The notes: generated from the letters alone by a model not told the origin. A stretch of 64,000 nt of DNA from Arenibacter catalasegens (GCF_002909235.1 NZ_PHQQ01000002.1:248001-312000), one strand, 5' to 3'; counted from the stretch's first letter, positions 35,552 to 44,341 are shown. Made by a program: numbers and translations.

Positions 35552-36712
35552 ATGGTCCTTACAGGTCAGATAACTGATTTTTTTTTAGAAACTAGAAAGC
35601 ATACTGAAACCATATGCAAGCCTCTGGAAATTGAGGATTATGTGGTACAGCCTATAGTAGATGTTTCTCCCCCAAAATGGCATTTGGGCCATACCACATG
35701 GTTTTTTGAAGAATTCATCCTCAAAAAACACTTTCACGACTACAAATCATTCGATTCCAACTTTTCATTTGTTTTCAATAGCTATTATGAAACGGTAGGC
35801 AAAAGAGTAATTCGTGCCGATCGCGGCAACCTTTCCAGACCTTCGGTTGCCAAAGTTTATGAGTACAGGACCCATGTTACACAAAACATGAAGCTGTTTT
35901 TAGATCAGGGAATAACGAGGGAGATTGAGGAATTGGTCGAAATAGGCATCCATCACGAAAAACAACATCAGGAATTATTATTAACGGATATTAAATATAT
36001 ACTTGGCAATAATCCACTTTTGCCAGTATTTTCGTCTTCCCACAAAGAACATATCCCTGATGATTACAATCAGGAATGGGTAAAAATTGCTGAGGGCATC
36101 TATAGTATTGGACATAATTCCGATGAATTTTGTTATGACAATGAACTAGGCTTTCATAAGGTGTATCTCCAACCATTTTCCATATCCAATAAGTTGGTGA
36201 CCAATTTGGAATACCTAGCTTTTATGGAGGATAATGCTTATAAAAAATTTGACCTATGGCATGCCGAAGGATGGGATTGGGTTAAGAACAATCAAATCAA
36301 CGCCCCGCTCTATTGGCACCAAATAGATGATGATTGGCACAATTACACCTTAAATGGACTGCAAAGCATAGACTGGGAAGCGCCCATTACCCACATATCC
36401 TATTTTGAGGCTTATGCTTATGCACAATGGAAAAACTGTCGCTTACCAACAGAATTTGAATGGGAAATAGCCTCCCAATATTTTAATTGGGGCAAAAGAT
36501 GGGAGTGGACGGAAAGCGCCTATTTACCTTATCCAAATTATAAAAAAGCGAGCGGCGCCCTTGGCGAATACAATGGCAAGTTTATGGTAAACCAGAAGGT
36601 GCTTAGAGGTAGTTCTATTGCCACACCAGCAAAACATGCAAGGCACACATATCGCAATTTCTTTCCGACCAATCTACGATGGCAATTTACAGGGATTAGA
36701 TTGGCCAAATAA
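35552..36712 (+). CDS. egtB: Ergothioneine biosynthesis protein EgtB-like (sulfoxide synthase)
   Basis: A non-haem iron enzyme linking a thiol to trimethylhistidine (hercynine). 386 residues from the ATG at 35552. The frame is open 26 codons farther upstream, but a good promoter lies inside that stretch and the extra residues are not family-like. The N-terminal DinB-type domain has the iron ligands H47 (WHLGHTTWFFE) and H135/H139 (HHEKQHQE). The C-terminal FGE-sulfatase/C-type-lectin-like domain runs from about 205, ending TYRNFFPTNLRWQFTGIRLAK. egtD follows 9 bp later. The thiol donor (gamma-glutamylcysteine or cysteine) cannot be told; no egtA or egtC is seen. Confidence 0.88.
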   Translation: MVLTGQITDFFLETRKHTETICKPLEIEDYVVQPIVDVSPPKWHLGHTTWFFEEFILKKHFHDYKSFDSNFSFVFNSYYETVGKRVIRADRGNLSRPSVAKVYEYRTHVTQNMKLFLDQGITREIEELVEIGIHHEKQHQELLLTDIKYILGNNPLLPVFSSSHKEHIPDDYNQEWVKIAEGIYSIGHNSDEFCYDNELGFHKVYLQPFSISNKLVTNLEYLAFMEDNAYKKFDLWHAEGWDWVKNNQINAPLYWHQIDDDWHNYTLNGLQSIDWEAPITHISYFEAYAYAQWKNCRLPTEFEWEIASQYFNWGKRWEWTESAYLPYPNYKKASGALGEYNGKFMVNQKVLRGSSIATPAKHARHTYRNFFPTNLRWQFTGIRLAK

Positions 36713-36721
36713 CAATAATTT

Positions 36722-37693
36722 ATGGAACAACAAACAATAACAGCACTTGACACTAAATTCCAAAAGGATGTATATAACGGCCTAACGGATTTCCCAAAGC
36801 ACTTATCCTCAAAATATTTCTACGACCATAAAGGTGATAAGATTTTTCAGCAAATTATGAATATGCCAGAGTATTATTTAACCAGTTGTGAATACAACAT
36901 ATTGGATTTGAATAAAGCTCAAATAACGGCCCTGTTTGCAAAAGAAACCACTAGCATAAATTTATTGGAACTTGGGGCTGGTGATGGCACCAAAACCAAA
37001 ATATTATTAGAGCAATTATCGGGTACCGGAATAGATTTTAAATATATTCCTATCGATATTAGCCAAAATGCCCTGGACCAATTGGAAACTTCCCTTTCCT
37101 TGGATTACCCAACCGTAAATGTTGAGACAAGACAGGGCACTTATATTGAAACCCTAAAAGCCATAAGAAAGGAAGGGAATTCCAGGAATATAATCCTTTT
37201 CCTAGGTTCCAATATTGGAAATCTATTGCATGACCAAGCTCTTGGATTCCTGTCGGAGTTAGAAAGATCTATGGAAATTGATGATATGATCTTACTGGGT
37301 TGCGATCAGAAAAAAAATCCACAGACCATCTTGGATGCCTATAACGATCCGGCCGGAATTACGGAAGCCTTCAATAAAAATTTACTAAAGAGAATAAATT
37401 CGGAATTGCAAGGGAATTTTGAATTGGACAAATTTTTGCATTGGGAAACCTATGATCCGCAAACTGGTACGGCGAAAAGTTATTTGGTATCCAAAGAAGC
37501 ACAAGAAATCCATATAAAATCTATTGACTTAGTCGTTAATTTTGAGGCTTGGGAAACAATCCATACCGAGATTTCCCAGAAATATGATGATAGTGACATT
37601 ACCAACTTGGCAAATGAGGCCGGCTTAAAAGTTTTGAATGCCTTCACGGATTCCAAGAAGTATTTTAAGAATTATATCCTGATAAAAGAATAG
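36722..37693 (+). CDS. egtD: L-histidine N(alpha)-methyltransferase
   Basis: Trimethylates histidine with three SAM to give hercynine, the substrate of EgtB. 323 residues; SAM-binding motif LLELGAGDGTKTKILLEQL, then YIPIDISQNALDQLE, LFLGSNIGNL and the histidine-binding RINSELQGNFELDKFLHWETYDP, all as in the EgtD/DUF2260 family. It is 9 bp downstream of egtB on the same strand, a clear operon. The last of the SAM used is produced by metK in this window. Confidence 0.92.
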   Translation: MEQQTITALDTKFQKDVYNGLTDFPKHLSSKYFYDHKGDKIFQQIMNMPEYYLTSCEYNILDLNKAQITALFAKETTSINLLELGAGDGTKTKILLEQLSGTGIDFKYIPIDISQNALDQLETSLSLDYPTVNVETRQGTYIETLKAIRKEGNSRNIILFLGSNIGNLLHDQALGFLSELERSMEIDDMILLGCDQKKNPQTILDAYNDPAGITEAFNKNLLKRINSELQGNFELDKFLHWETYDPQTGTAKSYLVSKEAQEIHIKSIDLVVNFEAWETIHTEISQKYDDSDITNLANEAGLKVLNAFTDSKKYFKNYILIKE

Positions 37694-37750
37694 AATTAAG
37701 GAATATCCCCAAAAGAAAAATTTATATGAACAACATTAAAAACCAAAACA

Positions 37751-38031
37751 ATGAAGGCCATCTGGAATAGTAAGATAATTGCGGAAAGTGATGATACCAT
37801 TGTTATTGAGAACAACCATTATTTTCCTGCCGATAGTATTAAAACGGAGTATTTTTCCCCTAGCACAACCCACACTATATGCCCTTGGAAAGGTTCTGCT
37901 TCTTATTATAATTAATGGTGGATGGTGCAAAGAACAATGATGCGGCTTGGTATTATCCGGAAATAAGCGATCTAGCGAAATCGATTCAGGGAAGAATCGC
38001 ATTTTGGAAAGGGGTTACTGTAGAAAAATAA
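37751..38031 (+). pseudogene. DUF427 domain protein, split by a one-base frameshift
   Basis: The first frame (37751-37915) encodes 54 residues, MKAIWNSKIIAESDD..FPADSIKTEYF..CPWKGSASYYN, ending in TAA. The rest continues in a different frame (37915-38031) as MVDGAKNNDAAWYYPE..AFWKG..VEK. Joined, they give a typical ~92-residue DUF427 protein with the conserved CPWKG and DAAWYYPEP-like motifs. One missing base near 37912 restores the frame (AAT-TTA-ATG). The TAA stop and the next ATG overlap as TAATG, so coupled synthesis of two pieces is possible. It could also be a sequencing error. Function of DUF427 unknown. Confidence 0.85.
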
Positions 38032-38070
38032 GTTCTAAAGGAACGATGATAAATAAATATTCTCATTAAT

Positions 38071-38105
38071 CTGATACCATTGAAGTTAAATATCAATGGT
38101 ATCAG
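38071..38105. terminator. Hairpin between the convergent DUF427 and CBM48 genes
   Basis: Perfect 13-bp stem CTGATACCATTGA / TCAATGGTATCAG with a 9-base loop, 10 bp from the end of the CBM48 gene and 39 bp from that of DUF427. U tracts are weak on both strands; a two-way terminator is likely from position. Confidence 0.65.
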
Positions 38106-38115
38106 ATATAAATAA

Positions 38116-38412
38116 TTACAATTCCAAAACTGAATTCTCAGCACCAGCGAATTCATTCCATTGGTAACGATCAGCCTCAGCCTCGTTAATGAAATTACCA
38201 TCCACTATATACTTAAATTCATATGTTTGTTCTTTAGGTAAATCGAAAGTCCCCTTGAAGGTTCCATTTTTCAATTTCTTAAGTGCACTACCTTTTGGGC
38301 TCCAATTATTAAAATCTCCTACAACCGCAACCTTCTTGGCATCTTCTGCAGGAACTGAAAAAGTTACCTTGCATACTGGCTTACTCTTTAAATATTGTTT
38401 TGTAATTCCCAT
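38116..38412 (-). CDS. Isoamylase early-set / CBM48 (AMPK glycogen-binding-like) domain protein
   Basis: 98 residues forming a single CBM48-type beta-sandwich: VTFSVPAEDAKKVAVVGDFNNW, the typical start with the GDFNNW motif; then GTFKGTFDLPKEQTYEFKYIVDG and an acidic tail ENSVLEL. No catalytic domain or signal peptide. Such stand-alone proteins are common in Bacteroidetes; some bind glycogen or starch, but a role has not been shown here. Neighbours do not point to glycogen metabolism. Confidence 0.9.
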   Translation of the reverse strand: MGITKQYLKSKPVCKVTFSVPAEDAKKVAVVGDFNNWSPKGSALKKLKNGTFKGTFDLPKEQTYEFKYIVDGNFINEAEADRYQWNEFAGAENSVLEL

Positions 38413-38566
38413 AACCTCTAAATTTTAGATTAAAGTGCAAAATTACATCATTAAATCCCTCATTACCAATGACCAATGTCATTTTTATCATTTTCTTAAA
38501 ATAAGTTTAACAATTGACCTACTTTAATAATTTAACAGGGCAAAATTCCTAAGAAATTAACATTTA

Positions 38567-39655
38567 CTATTTTTCCTTAAGGATTCCTATAATCTTATCT
38601 ATCTCATTTTCTGTATTGTAGAAATGAAAACTTAAACGAATACCGTTTCCCCGCTGGGCACAAATCACATCCTTCTCCAATAATTTAGCATATATATCCT
38701 TATTTGCCGAAATATTAAAAATAGAACTATGTTCTTTTCGCTTTACAACGGAATCTTCTAATAGCCCTAAATTCCCAAACTCCATTTTTGCCTTTTTAGA
38801 TAGCTTTTTAATTTGGTCCGAAATAGTCTCCATACCAATGCCCGATAGAAACCCTAGAGAATAATTTAAACTCCCAAAATTAAATGTATCCAAATGTCCA
38901 GGCTCAAATTGTTTTGCGAAGGACACCTTATCTTTGCCATTCAAATACGCATTTGCCGAATTAAAACCAACAGAGCGACAAGTAAATTTGGCAGCTGTTT
39001 CATCTGCAAATAACATAAATCCGTTTCCGTATCCTCCAAGAAGCCATTTATAGGAACTGCCACCTACAACATCTATTCCTGAATCCTCAAAATTAAAAAT
39101 ATCGGTACCCAAATATTGAGTACCGTCCGCTATGATCAAGAGATCAGGGAACTTCATTTTTAAATTCCTTAAGAATTCCAGATCAACTTTGATGCCATTT
39201 AACCATTGCACCAAGCTTAGGGCCAGAACATTGATGTTCTTGGATTTGATATTGTTATAAATATCTTCCTCCAAACCCTCGGTGACCTTTACATAGTAGG
39301 TGGTACACTCCCTATTCTCAAAAGGCCAATTAACGGAAGGATAATCCCCTTCCAACAACAATACATTTCTTTTGCCTCCCATTCCTTCCAATAATAAATT
39401 GAGTCCAATGGAAAAATTGGGTACCAAAGCTACATTTTCAGCCTTACAGCCAAAGAATTTTCCAACGGTATTTCTGGTTTCTGAAATAAGTACATTACTT
39501 TTCATTTTCATCATACTCCCTCCAATAAGGAAATCAAGGTCATGTTCCTGACGCCAATCCAGAAGACCATCATAAAGCAAACCTGAGGTGGCTGTATTTA
39601 CATAGGTGTATTGACTTAAAACTGGGAATTGTTTAATAATCTTTTGCATATCCAA
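38567..39655 (-). CDS. Aminotransferase class V-fold PLP enzyme (possible EgtE-like C-S lyase)
   Basis: 362 residues; the PLP lysine is in VVGGSSYKWLLGGYGNGF and the aspartate contacting the ring nitrogen is in LLIIADGTQYLGT. VNTATSGLLYDGLLDW near the start resembles the substrate-binding loop of cysteine desulfurase/isopenicillin epimerase-like enzymes. EgtE, the last enzyme of ergothioneine synthesis, has this fold, and egtB-egtD lie 2 kb away, though on the other strand with two unrelated genes between. That role is a suggestion; a cysteine desulfurase-like or unrelated lyase is also possible. An ATG two codons in is an alternative start. Confidence 0.8.
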   Translation of the reverse strand: MDMQKIIKQFPVLSQYTYVNTATSGLLYDGLLDWRQEHDLDFLIGGSMMKMKSNVLISETRNTVGKFFGCKAENVALVPNFSIGLNLLLEGMGGKRNVLLLEGDYPSVNWPFENRECTTYYVKVTEGLEEDIYNNIKSKNINVLALSLVQWLNGIKVDLEFLRNLKMKFPDLLIIADGTQYLGTDIFNFEDSGIDVVGGSSYKWLLGGYGNGFMLFADETAAKFTCRSVGFNSANAYLNGKDKVSFAKQFEPGHLDTFNFGSLNYSLGFLSGIGMETISDQIKKLSKKAKMEFGNLGLLEDSVVKRKEHSSIFNISANKDIYAKLLEKDVICAQRGNGIRLSFHFYNTENEIDKIIGILKEK

Positions 39656-39678
39656 AGATGTAAAATTTGTATTTATGG

Positions 39679-39686
39679 TATCTTTG
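39679..39686 (+). promoter_or_regulatory. -7 box for the 2TM-folA unit
   Basis: TATCTTTG, an exact TAnnTTTG match, 20 bp before the ATG at 39706; it makes the longer frame starting at 39667 unlikely. Confidence 0.5.
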
Positions 39687-39705
39687 TCTAAAGATAGGAA
39701 TTAGG

Positions 39706-40092
39706 ATGTTCTTCAAGAATAAAAAAAAATCACTTATAGAAATTGAGCAGCATGAACTCTTGGAACATGCTCAAACTAGGATAAAACAAAAAAAGAATCT
39801 GTTTAGCCACTTTGTGGTGTTTTTGATCGGAAGTGTATTTCTGATCATCATCAATAAAATACTTAAGTATGGCGTGGAATACAACTGGTTCGTCTGGGCC
39901 ATTACCTTTTGGGCCTTTTTGTTCGCCATTCATATCTTTAACGTATTTGTTACCACAAAATTCATGGGCTTGGAATGGGAGCGGGCGCAACGCGAAAAAT
40001 TGGTCTTAAAACAAAAACATAAAATAGCCGAATTGCAGAAGGAGATCGAAACCGACTTTCCTTTATCCAACATTAATAAAAAAAAAGAATAG
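39706..40092 (+). CDS. 2TM domain-containing membrane protein
   Basis: 128 residues from the ATG at 39706 (MFFKNKKKSLIEIEQHE). The domain has a basic/amphipathic N-terminal helix, two membrane helices (LFSHFVVFLIGSVFLIIIN and WFVWAITFWAFLFAIHIFNVF), and a charged coiled-coil tail, matching the 2TM family of Bacteroidetes, which is also found fused to LytTR histidine kinases. Function unknown. Its stop codon overlaps the GTG start of folA by one base (TAGTG), so the two are translationally coupled. Confidence 0.85.
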   Translation: MFFKNKKKSLIEIEQHELLEHAQTRIKQKKNLFSHFVVFLIGSVFLIIINKILKYGVEYNWFVWAITFWAFLFAIHIFNVFVTTKFMGLEWERAQREKLVLKQKHKIAELQKEIETDFPLSNINKKKE

Positions 40093-40589
40093 TGAACATT
40101 CTATCTATCATAGCTGCTGCCGCAGAAAACAACGCTTTGGGCAAAGACAACGACCTATTGTGGCATTTACCCGACGATTTTAAACGGTTTAAAAGTCTTA
40201 CCTCAGGGCATAAAATAATCATGGGTCGAAAAACTTTCGAGAGCTTCCCTAAACCTTTGCCCAATAGAACCCATATTATTATCACCAGGGATAAAGACTA
40301 TACCGTAAACCATACCCATTGCATTGTAGTACATTCCATTCAGGAAGCATTGAACTTGGTAAAAGGCGACTCCTTATCCTTTATTATCGGAGGAGGCGAA
40401 ATCTACCGGCTTGGATTGGAGCATGCTAACCAAATAGAACTTACCAGAGTGCATGGGTCTTTTGAAGCGGACACCTTTTTCCCTGATTTTGACGAAGCTA
40501 AATGGCAATTGACAAAAGAAGATTACCACCCTAAGGATGAGCGACATAAATATGATTTCACTTATTTAACGTATATGAAAAAGTCATAA
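40092..40589 (+). CDS. folA: Dihydrofolate reductase
   Basis: Reduces dihydrofolate to tetrahydrofolate with NADPH. 165 residues from a GTG start that overlaps the previous stop by one base; the sequence begins MNILSIIAAAAENNALGKDNDLLWHLPDDFKRFK with the active-site acid in LPDDF. IIMGRKTFESFP and FIIGGGEIYRL are the NADPH motifs. Supplies folate to ThyA (34569-35393). No other reasonable start exists downstream of the conserved N terminus. Confidence 0.96.
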   Translation: MNILSIIAAAAENNALGKDNDLLWHLPDDFKRFKSLTSGHKIIMGRKTFESFPKPLPNRTHIIITRDKDYTVNHTHCIVVHSIQEALNLVKGDSLSFIIGGGEIYRLGLEHANQIELTRVHGSFEADTFFPDFDEAKWQLTKEDYHPKDERHKYDFTYLTYMKKS

Positions 40590-40611
40590 TAACGACCACT
40601 AAGGCAAAAAG

Positions 40612-41403
40612 TTAAAAGTCCAAATATTCTGCCCTATAAGGAACCCTATCCTCCTTTAAAAAGGATTTTAAAACTAAAATATCCCCGTTTGTAAAAAATT
40701 GATGTTCTATATCTTCTTGATCCAAGCTGTTTAGTAAATAAAATTGCTGTAATACGTTTTTGGTGTGTTTGGCTACCCCCTCCCCAGAGTCAATAATCTC
40801 AATATTATTTGGTAAAATTTCCCTTATCAAGGGTATTAAATATGGATAATGAGTACACCCCAGAACCAATTGATCCATCCCTTGGCTTAACATTGGTTCC
40901 AAATAGGTTTGCAATAGCTCCCGGGTTTTGGGGGTATGAACCTCTCCTTTTTCTATAAGCTCCACCAAGCCTGTACCAACTTGATCAAGCACCTTTATGC
41001 CATTAGCGTGGATTTCCGAAGTACTATTGAACAAGGCACTTGTTAAAGTCCCCTTTGTAGCCAATACTCCAACAGTCTTAGTTTTGGAATTCAAGGCTGC
41101 AGGCTTAATAGCAGGTTCAATTCCTATAAGTGGTATGCTGTAGCTGGCCCTAAGCTCTTTAATGGCGTTAGTAGTAGCCGTGTTACAGGCAACAACTATA
41201 AGCTTACAACCCCTTTTTAAAAGTAATTCAACATTTTTAATACTAAGTTGTAGAATTTGCTCTTTTGATTTTTCACCATAGGGGGCATTCTTACTATCGG
41301 CCAAATAAATTGTTGATTCATGTGGAAGAATCTTATTGATTTCACGCCAAATTGAAGTGCCTCCAATGCCCGAATCAAAAATACCTATAGGACCTTTATT
41401 CAT
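40612..41403 (-). CDS. murI: Glutamate racemase
   Basis: Converts L- to D-glutamate for peptidoglycan. 263 residues with FDSGIGGTSIWREI at the start, the catalytic cysteine pair in VACNTATTNAI and LGCTHYPYL, and the downstream DSGEGVAKH segment. Convergent with folA; 135 bp upstream of it on the same strand lies the end of the Mpl-type ligase gene, another murein enzyme. Confidence 0.96.
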   Translation of the reverse strand: MNKGPIGIFDSGIGGTSIWREINKILPHESTIYLADSKNAPYGEKSKEQILQLSIKNVELLLKRGCKLIVVACNTATTNAIKELRASYSIPLIGIEPAIKPAALNSKTKTVGVLATKGTLTSALFNSTSEIHANGIKVLDQVGTGLVELIEKGEVHTPKTRELLQTYLEPMLSQGMDQLVLGCTHYPYLIPLIREILPNNIEIIDSGEGVAKHTKNVLQQFYLLNSLDQEDIEHQFFTNGDILVLKSFLKEDRVPYRAEYLDF

Positions 41404-41538
41404 TTAAAAAAAGATAAATCAGCCATAAAGTTACATTAATATTGCTTTTTGCAAAGGTTCTTTAATCGAATTTAAAATCCTTTTGCCTCAAACCCTGGTC
41501 ACCTTTATTTAACATAATTTCAAACGAATAATGCCTAT

Positions 41539-42900
41539 TTAATAACATTCCACCATCTCTTTAACCTCTTCTAAATTCAATCCACCGTAATTTCCTGAAC
41601 TCATTAAAAGTAGTACTGAGTTGTCATATTCCTGACCAAAAACAAAATTTTTGAAAATTTCGGCCTCTGTAAAAATTTGTAAATCGTTCCGAACAAAGGC
41701 CTCTGAAATTTGTTCTGGGGTCACCTCTTTTAGCTTTTTAATTTTAACCGATTCCGGCAAATAGAAAACCGCTGCTATATCGGCGGCTTCCAGCGCACCC
41801 TTATACTCCTTTAAAAACTCGGGATTAAAGCTACTATAGGTATGTAATTCCAAACATGCAATTAATTTTCTATTCGGATACTGCTCCTTTACGGCCATGG
41901 TCGTGGCCATTACCTTGCTCGGTGAATGGGCAAAATCCTTATAGGCAACAGCGGTCTTTCCCTCTGCAATTTTTTCCAATCTTTTGGAAGCCCCTTTAAA
42001 GGATGCTATTGCTTCATAAAAGTCATCCTCATCCACGCCCATATTTTGGCATATCCATTTTGCCCCCGCCAAATTGTTCAAGTTATGCTTCCCGAAAACC
42101 TCAATAGGCATGGGCCCCTCTGGAGTCTCCAAAATAGTTTGTCCGTTTTCAACAGCATATTGAGGAGTATGATATGGGAGTTTTCGAATAGCATTCTCGG
42201 ATGCCTTTACCACCTTATCTACTTCCAGGTCTTCTTCATTATAGGTAATACTCCCTCCTTTTACGATGCTATCCACAAAAATTCGAAATTGCTCCACATA
42301 GTTATCATAGGTAGGAAATACATTAATATGATCCCAAGCTATTCCACTTAAAAGGGCAATATTGGGTTTATATAAATGAAACTTTGGCCTCCTATCTATT
42401 GGCGAGGACAAGTATTCGTCCCCCTCCAAAACTATAAAATCGTTCTCCTCGGTAAGGTGCACCATGCGATCAAATCCGTCCAGTTGTGCTCCAACCATAA
42501 AATCTACTGGTTTATCATGATAATTTAGCACATGCAAGATCATAGAGGTAATAGTGGTCTTGCCATGGCTTCCCCCAATGACAACCCTAGTTTTATTTTT
42601 GGATTGTTCATATAAAAATTCTGGATAGGAATATATTTTCAATCCTAATTCCTGTGCCCTTAACAGCTCTGGGTTATCTGCCTTGGCGTGCATTCCTAAA
42701 ATTACCGCATCCAAATTGGAGTGTAACTTTTCCGGAAACCAGCCAAAGGGTTCTGGTAAAAGCCCCTTAGCTTTCAACCTAGTTTTGGAAGGTTCAAAAA
42801 TTACGTCATCACTTCCCGAAATAATATACCCTTTATGATGTAATGCCAAGGCCAAATTGTGCATTGCACTGCCTCCGATGGCAATAAAATGAATATGCAT
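41539..42900 (-). CDS. mpl: Mur ligase family protein, Mpl-type (UDP-MurNAc : tripeptide ligase)
   Basis: 453 residues. N-terminal Rossmann-like domain (HIHFIAIGGSAMHNLALALH), central ATPase domain with the P-loop GGSHGKTT, and the C-terminal Mur ligase domain (AHSPSKVMATTMAVKEQYPNRKLIACLELHTYSSFN). This is closest to Mpl, which joins recycled L-Ala-gamma-D-Glu-meso-DAP to UDP-MurNAc; MurC is the alternative, but the short N-terminal motif GGSAMHN and overall form favour Mpl. Adjacent murI supports a cell-wall role. Recycling function is from the family. Confidence 0.82.
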   Translation of the reverse strand: MHIHFIAIGGSAMHNLALALHHKGYIISGSDDVIFEPSKTRLKAKGLLPEPFGWFPEKLHSNLDAVILGMHAKADNPELLRAQELGLKIYSYPEFLYEQSKNKTRVVIGGSHGKTTITSMILHVLNYHDKPVDFMVGAQLDGFDRMVHLTEENDFIVLEGDEYLSSPIDRRPKFHLYKPNIALLSGIAWDHINVFPTYDNYVEQFRIFVDSIVKGGSITYNEEDLEVDKVVKASENAIRKLPYHTPQYAVENGQTILETPEGPMPIEVFGKHNLNNLAGAKWICQNMGVDEDDFYEAIASFKGASKRLEKIAEGKTAVAYKDFAHSPSKVMATTMAVKEQYPNRKLIACLELHTYSSFNPEFLKEYKGALEAADIAAVFYLPESVKIKKLKEVTPEQISEAFVRNDLQIFTEAEIFKNFVFGQEYDNSVLLLMSSGNYGGLNLEEVKEMVECY

Positions 42901-43196
42901 GAAAAAATCAATTTAAGGGGTAAAGATAATCATTGTTCAAGGCTATCAAAAATGTTATTGAAAGGTTTCATTTTAAGGAAAATAAATAGCTTCAAACCCA
43001 AGTTGCCCTGGACCCTTGAAGGAACCTATCTAAGGGTCGAGACATTAAACCAGTTACCCCGCCAAAAAGGCGGGGTTCGTTCGACTATCCCATTTCAACA
43101 CGCCTGCGGCTTTTGAAATACGGACCTCACGAATAAGACCGAAAAGCATCGTTAAAACCTGATTATTTTTTAATTTAGTACCAAACAACCCAATTG
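42901..43196. other. Divergent intergenic region with two hairpins
   Basis: No gene is seen in these 296 bp. A strong hairpin CCCCGCC-AAAAA-GGCGGGG lies at 43057-43075 and a second, ATTTCAA / TTGAAAT, at 43092-43119. Neither has a U tract. The genes on both sides point outward, so terminators would not be expected unless an unannotated transcript ends here. Confidence 0.6.
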
Positions 43197-43514
43197 ATGA
43201 AAATAAAACTTGCAGAAATTGTTTCTAAGGAAATTATGCCCGGCTATCATGGAAAACTTATTCATGCACAAAATATGAGTTTGGCCTTTTGGGAAGTAGA
43301 AGAAGGTGCTAAAGTTCCAGAGCATAAACATATAAACGAGCAGGTAATGCAAGTGCTCGAAGGGAAATTTGAATTTACTTTGGGCGGTATTACCAACACC
43401 TACGAACCAGGAGACCTGGTAATAATCCCTTCAAATATTCCCCATAGTGGGCGAGCGCTGACTCCCTGTAAATTAATGGATGTGTTTAGCCCAACAAGGG
43501 AAGAATATAAATAA
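43197..43514 (+). CDS. Small cupin domain protein
   Basis: 105 residues from the ATG at 43197. One cupin barrel with motif 1 PEHKHINEQVMQVLEGKFEFTLGG (metal ligands His, His, Glu) and motif 2 YEPGDLVIIPSNIPHSGRAL (His). A metal-binding site is therefore complete. The ligand or reaction is unknown; the family includes dioxygenases, isomerases and storage-like proteins. 41 bp upstream of the SDR gene on the same strand, so the pair may form an operon. Confidence 0.88.
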   Translation: MKIKLAEIVSKEIMPGYHGKLIHAQNMSLAFWEVEEGAKVPEHKHINEQVMQVLEGKFEFTLGGITNTYEPGDLVIIPSNIPHSGRALTPCKLMDVFSPTREEYK

Positions 43515-43555
43515 AAGGCCCTTCCTAAAGGGATCGGGTTTAAAAATTAAAAAGG

Positions 43556-44341
43556 ATGAACATATCACTTAAAAATAAAAAAGCATTGATAGGTGGCAGT
43601 AGCCGCGGAATAGGCAGGGCCATTGCCCAGCAGTTGGCACTAAGTGGCGCTAGTGTAACAATAATGGCCCGTAGTGAGGATAAATTAAAATCTCTCGTAT
43701 CAAATCTTCCTACTGATAATGGGCAACGCCACCAGTATTTGGTGATAGATAATTCCAATCTTAACAGCTATAAGCAAACTATTGCTGATTTCTTTAAAAC
43801 AAATACAGTTGATATTTTGGTTAACAATACCCAGGGACCCGCAGCGGGAGGGGTCTTGGAAAAAACATCAGAAGATTATCAAGATGCGTTCAACCTACTT
43901 TTTAAGACCGTGGTATTTACAACGGAACAGGCCCTCCAGGGAATGATTGCCCAGAAATATGGACGAATTATTAACGTAGCCTCTGTTTCGGTAAAGGAAC
44001 CTTTGTCCTATTTGGCGCTGTCCAATACCATTCGGGCCGCAGTAGTTACCTGGTCCAAAACCTTGGCTTCCGATGTTGGCCAATACAACATTACAGTGAA
44101 CAGTACCTTGACAGGATATTTTAATACGGAAAGGTTAAAAGAACTTAATGGTGCCAAGGCTAAATCCTTGGGTATTCCGATTGCTGAAGTTGAAAAGCAA
44201 ATGCTCACCCATGTTCCTGTTGGCCGATTTGGCAATCCAGCGGAATATGGCCATTTGGTTACTTTCTTAGCATCCGAGTACGCCTCCTTTATAACCGGAA
44301 CCAATATTCCAATAGATGGTGGGTTGCTTAAATCTCTATAA
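43556..44341 (+). CDS. Short-chain dehydrogenase/reductase family protein lacking the YxxxK pair
   Basis: 261 residues. The cofactor motif GGSSRGIGRA, the NNTQG (NNAG-like) motif and the C-terminal SEYASFITGTNIPIDGG are standard for classical SDRs. The catalytic serine is likely in NVASVSVKEP. In the following segment YLALSNTIRAAVVTWSKTLA, alignment to the usual YSASKAAV places Ser where the catalytic Tyr should be and Arg in place of Lys. This LSNTxRA subgroup recurs among SDRs in my recollection. Activity on a substrate is therefore uncertain. A hairpin follows at 44383-44399. Confidence 0.85.
   Translation: MNISLKNKKALIGGSSRGIGRAIAQQLALSGASVTIMARSEDKLKSLVSNLPTDNGQRHQYLVIDNSNLNSYKQTIADFFKTNTVDILVNNTQGPAAGGVLEKTSEDYQDAFNLLFKTVVFTTEQALQGMIAQKYGRIINVASVSVKEPLSYLALSNTIRAAVVTWSKTLASDVGQYNITVNSTLTGYFNTERLKELNGAKAKSLGIPIAEVEKQMLTHVPVGRFGNPAEYGHLVTFLASEYASFITGTNIPIDGGLLKSL

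Noticed and set aside
37736-38002. 88-codon minus-strand open frame over the DUF427 region
   Set aside because: The plus strand encodes both halves of a DUF427 protein; the antisense frame has no family features.
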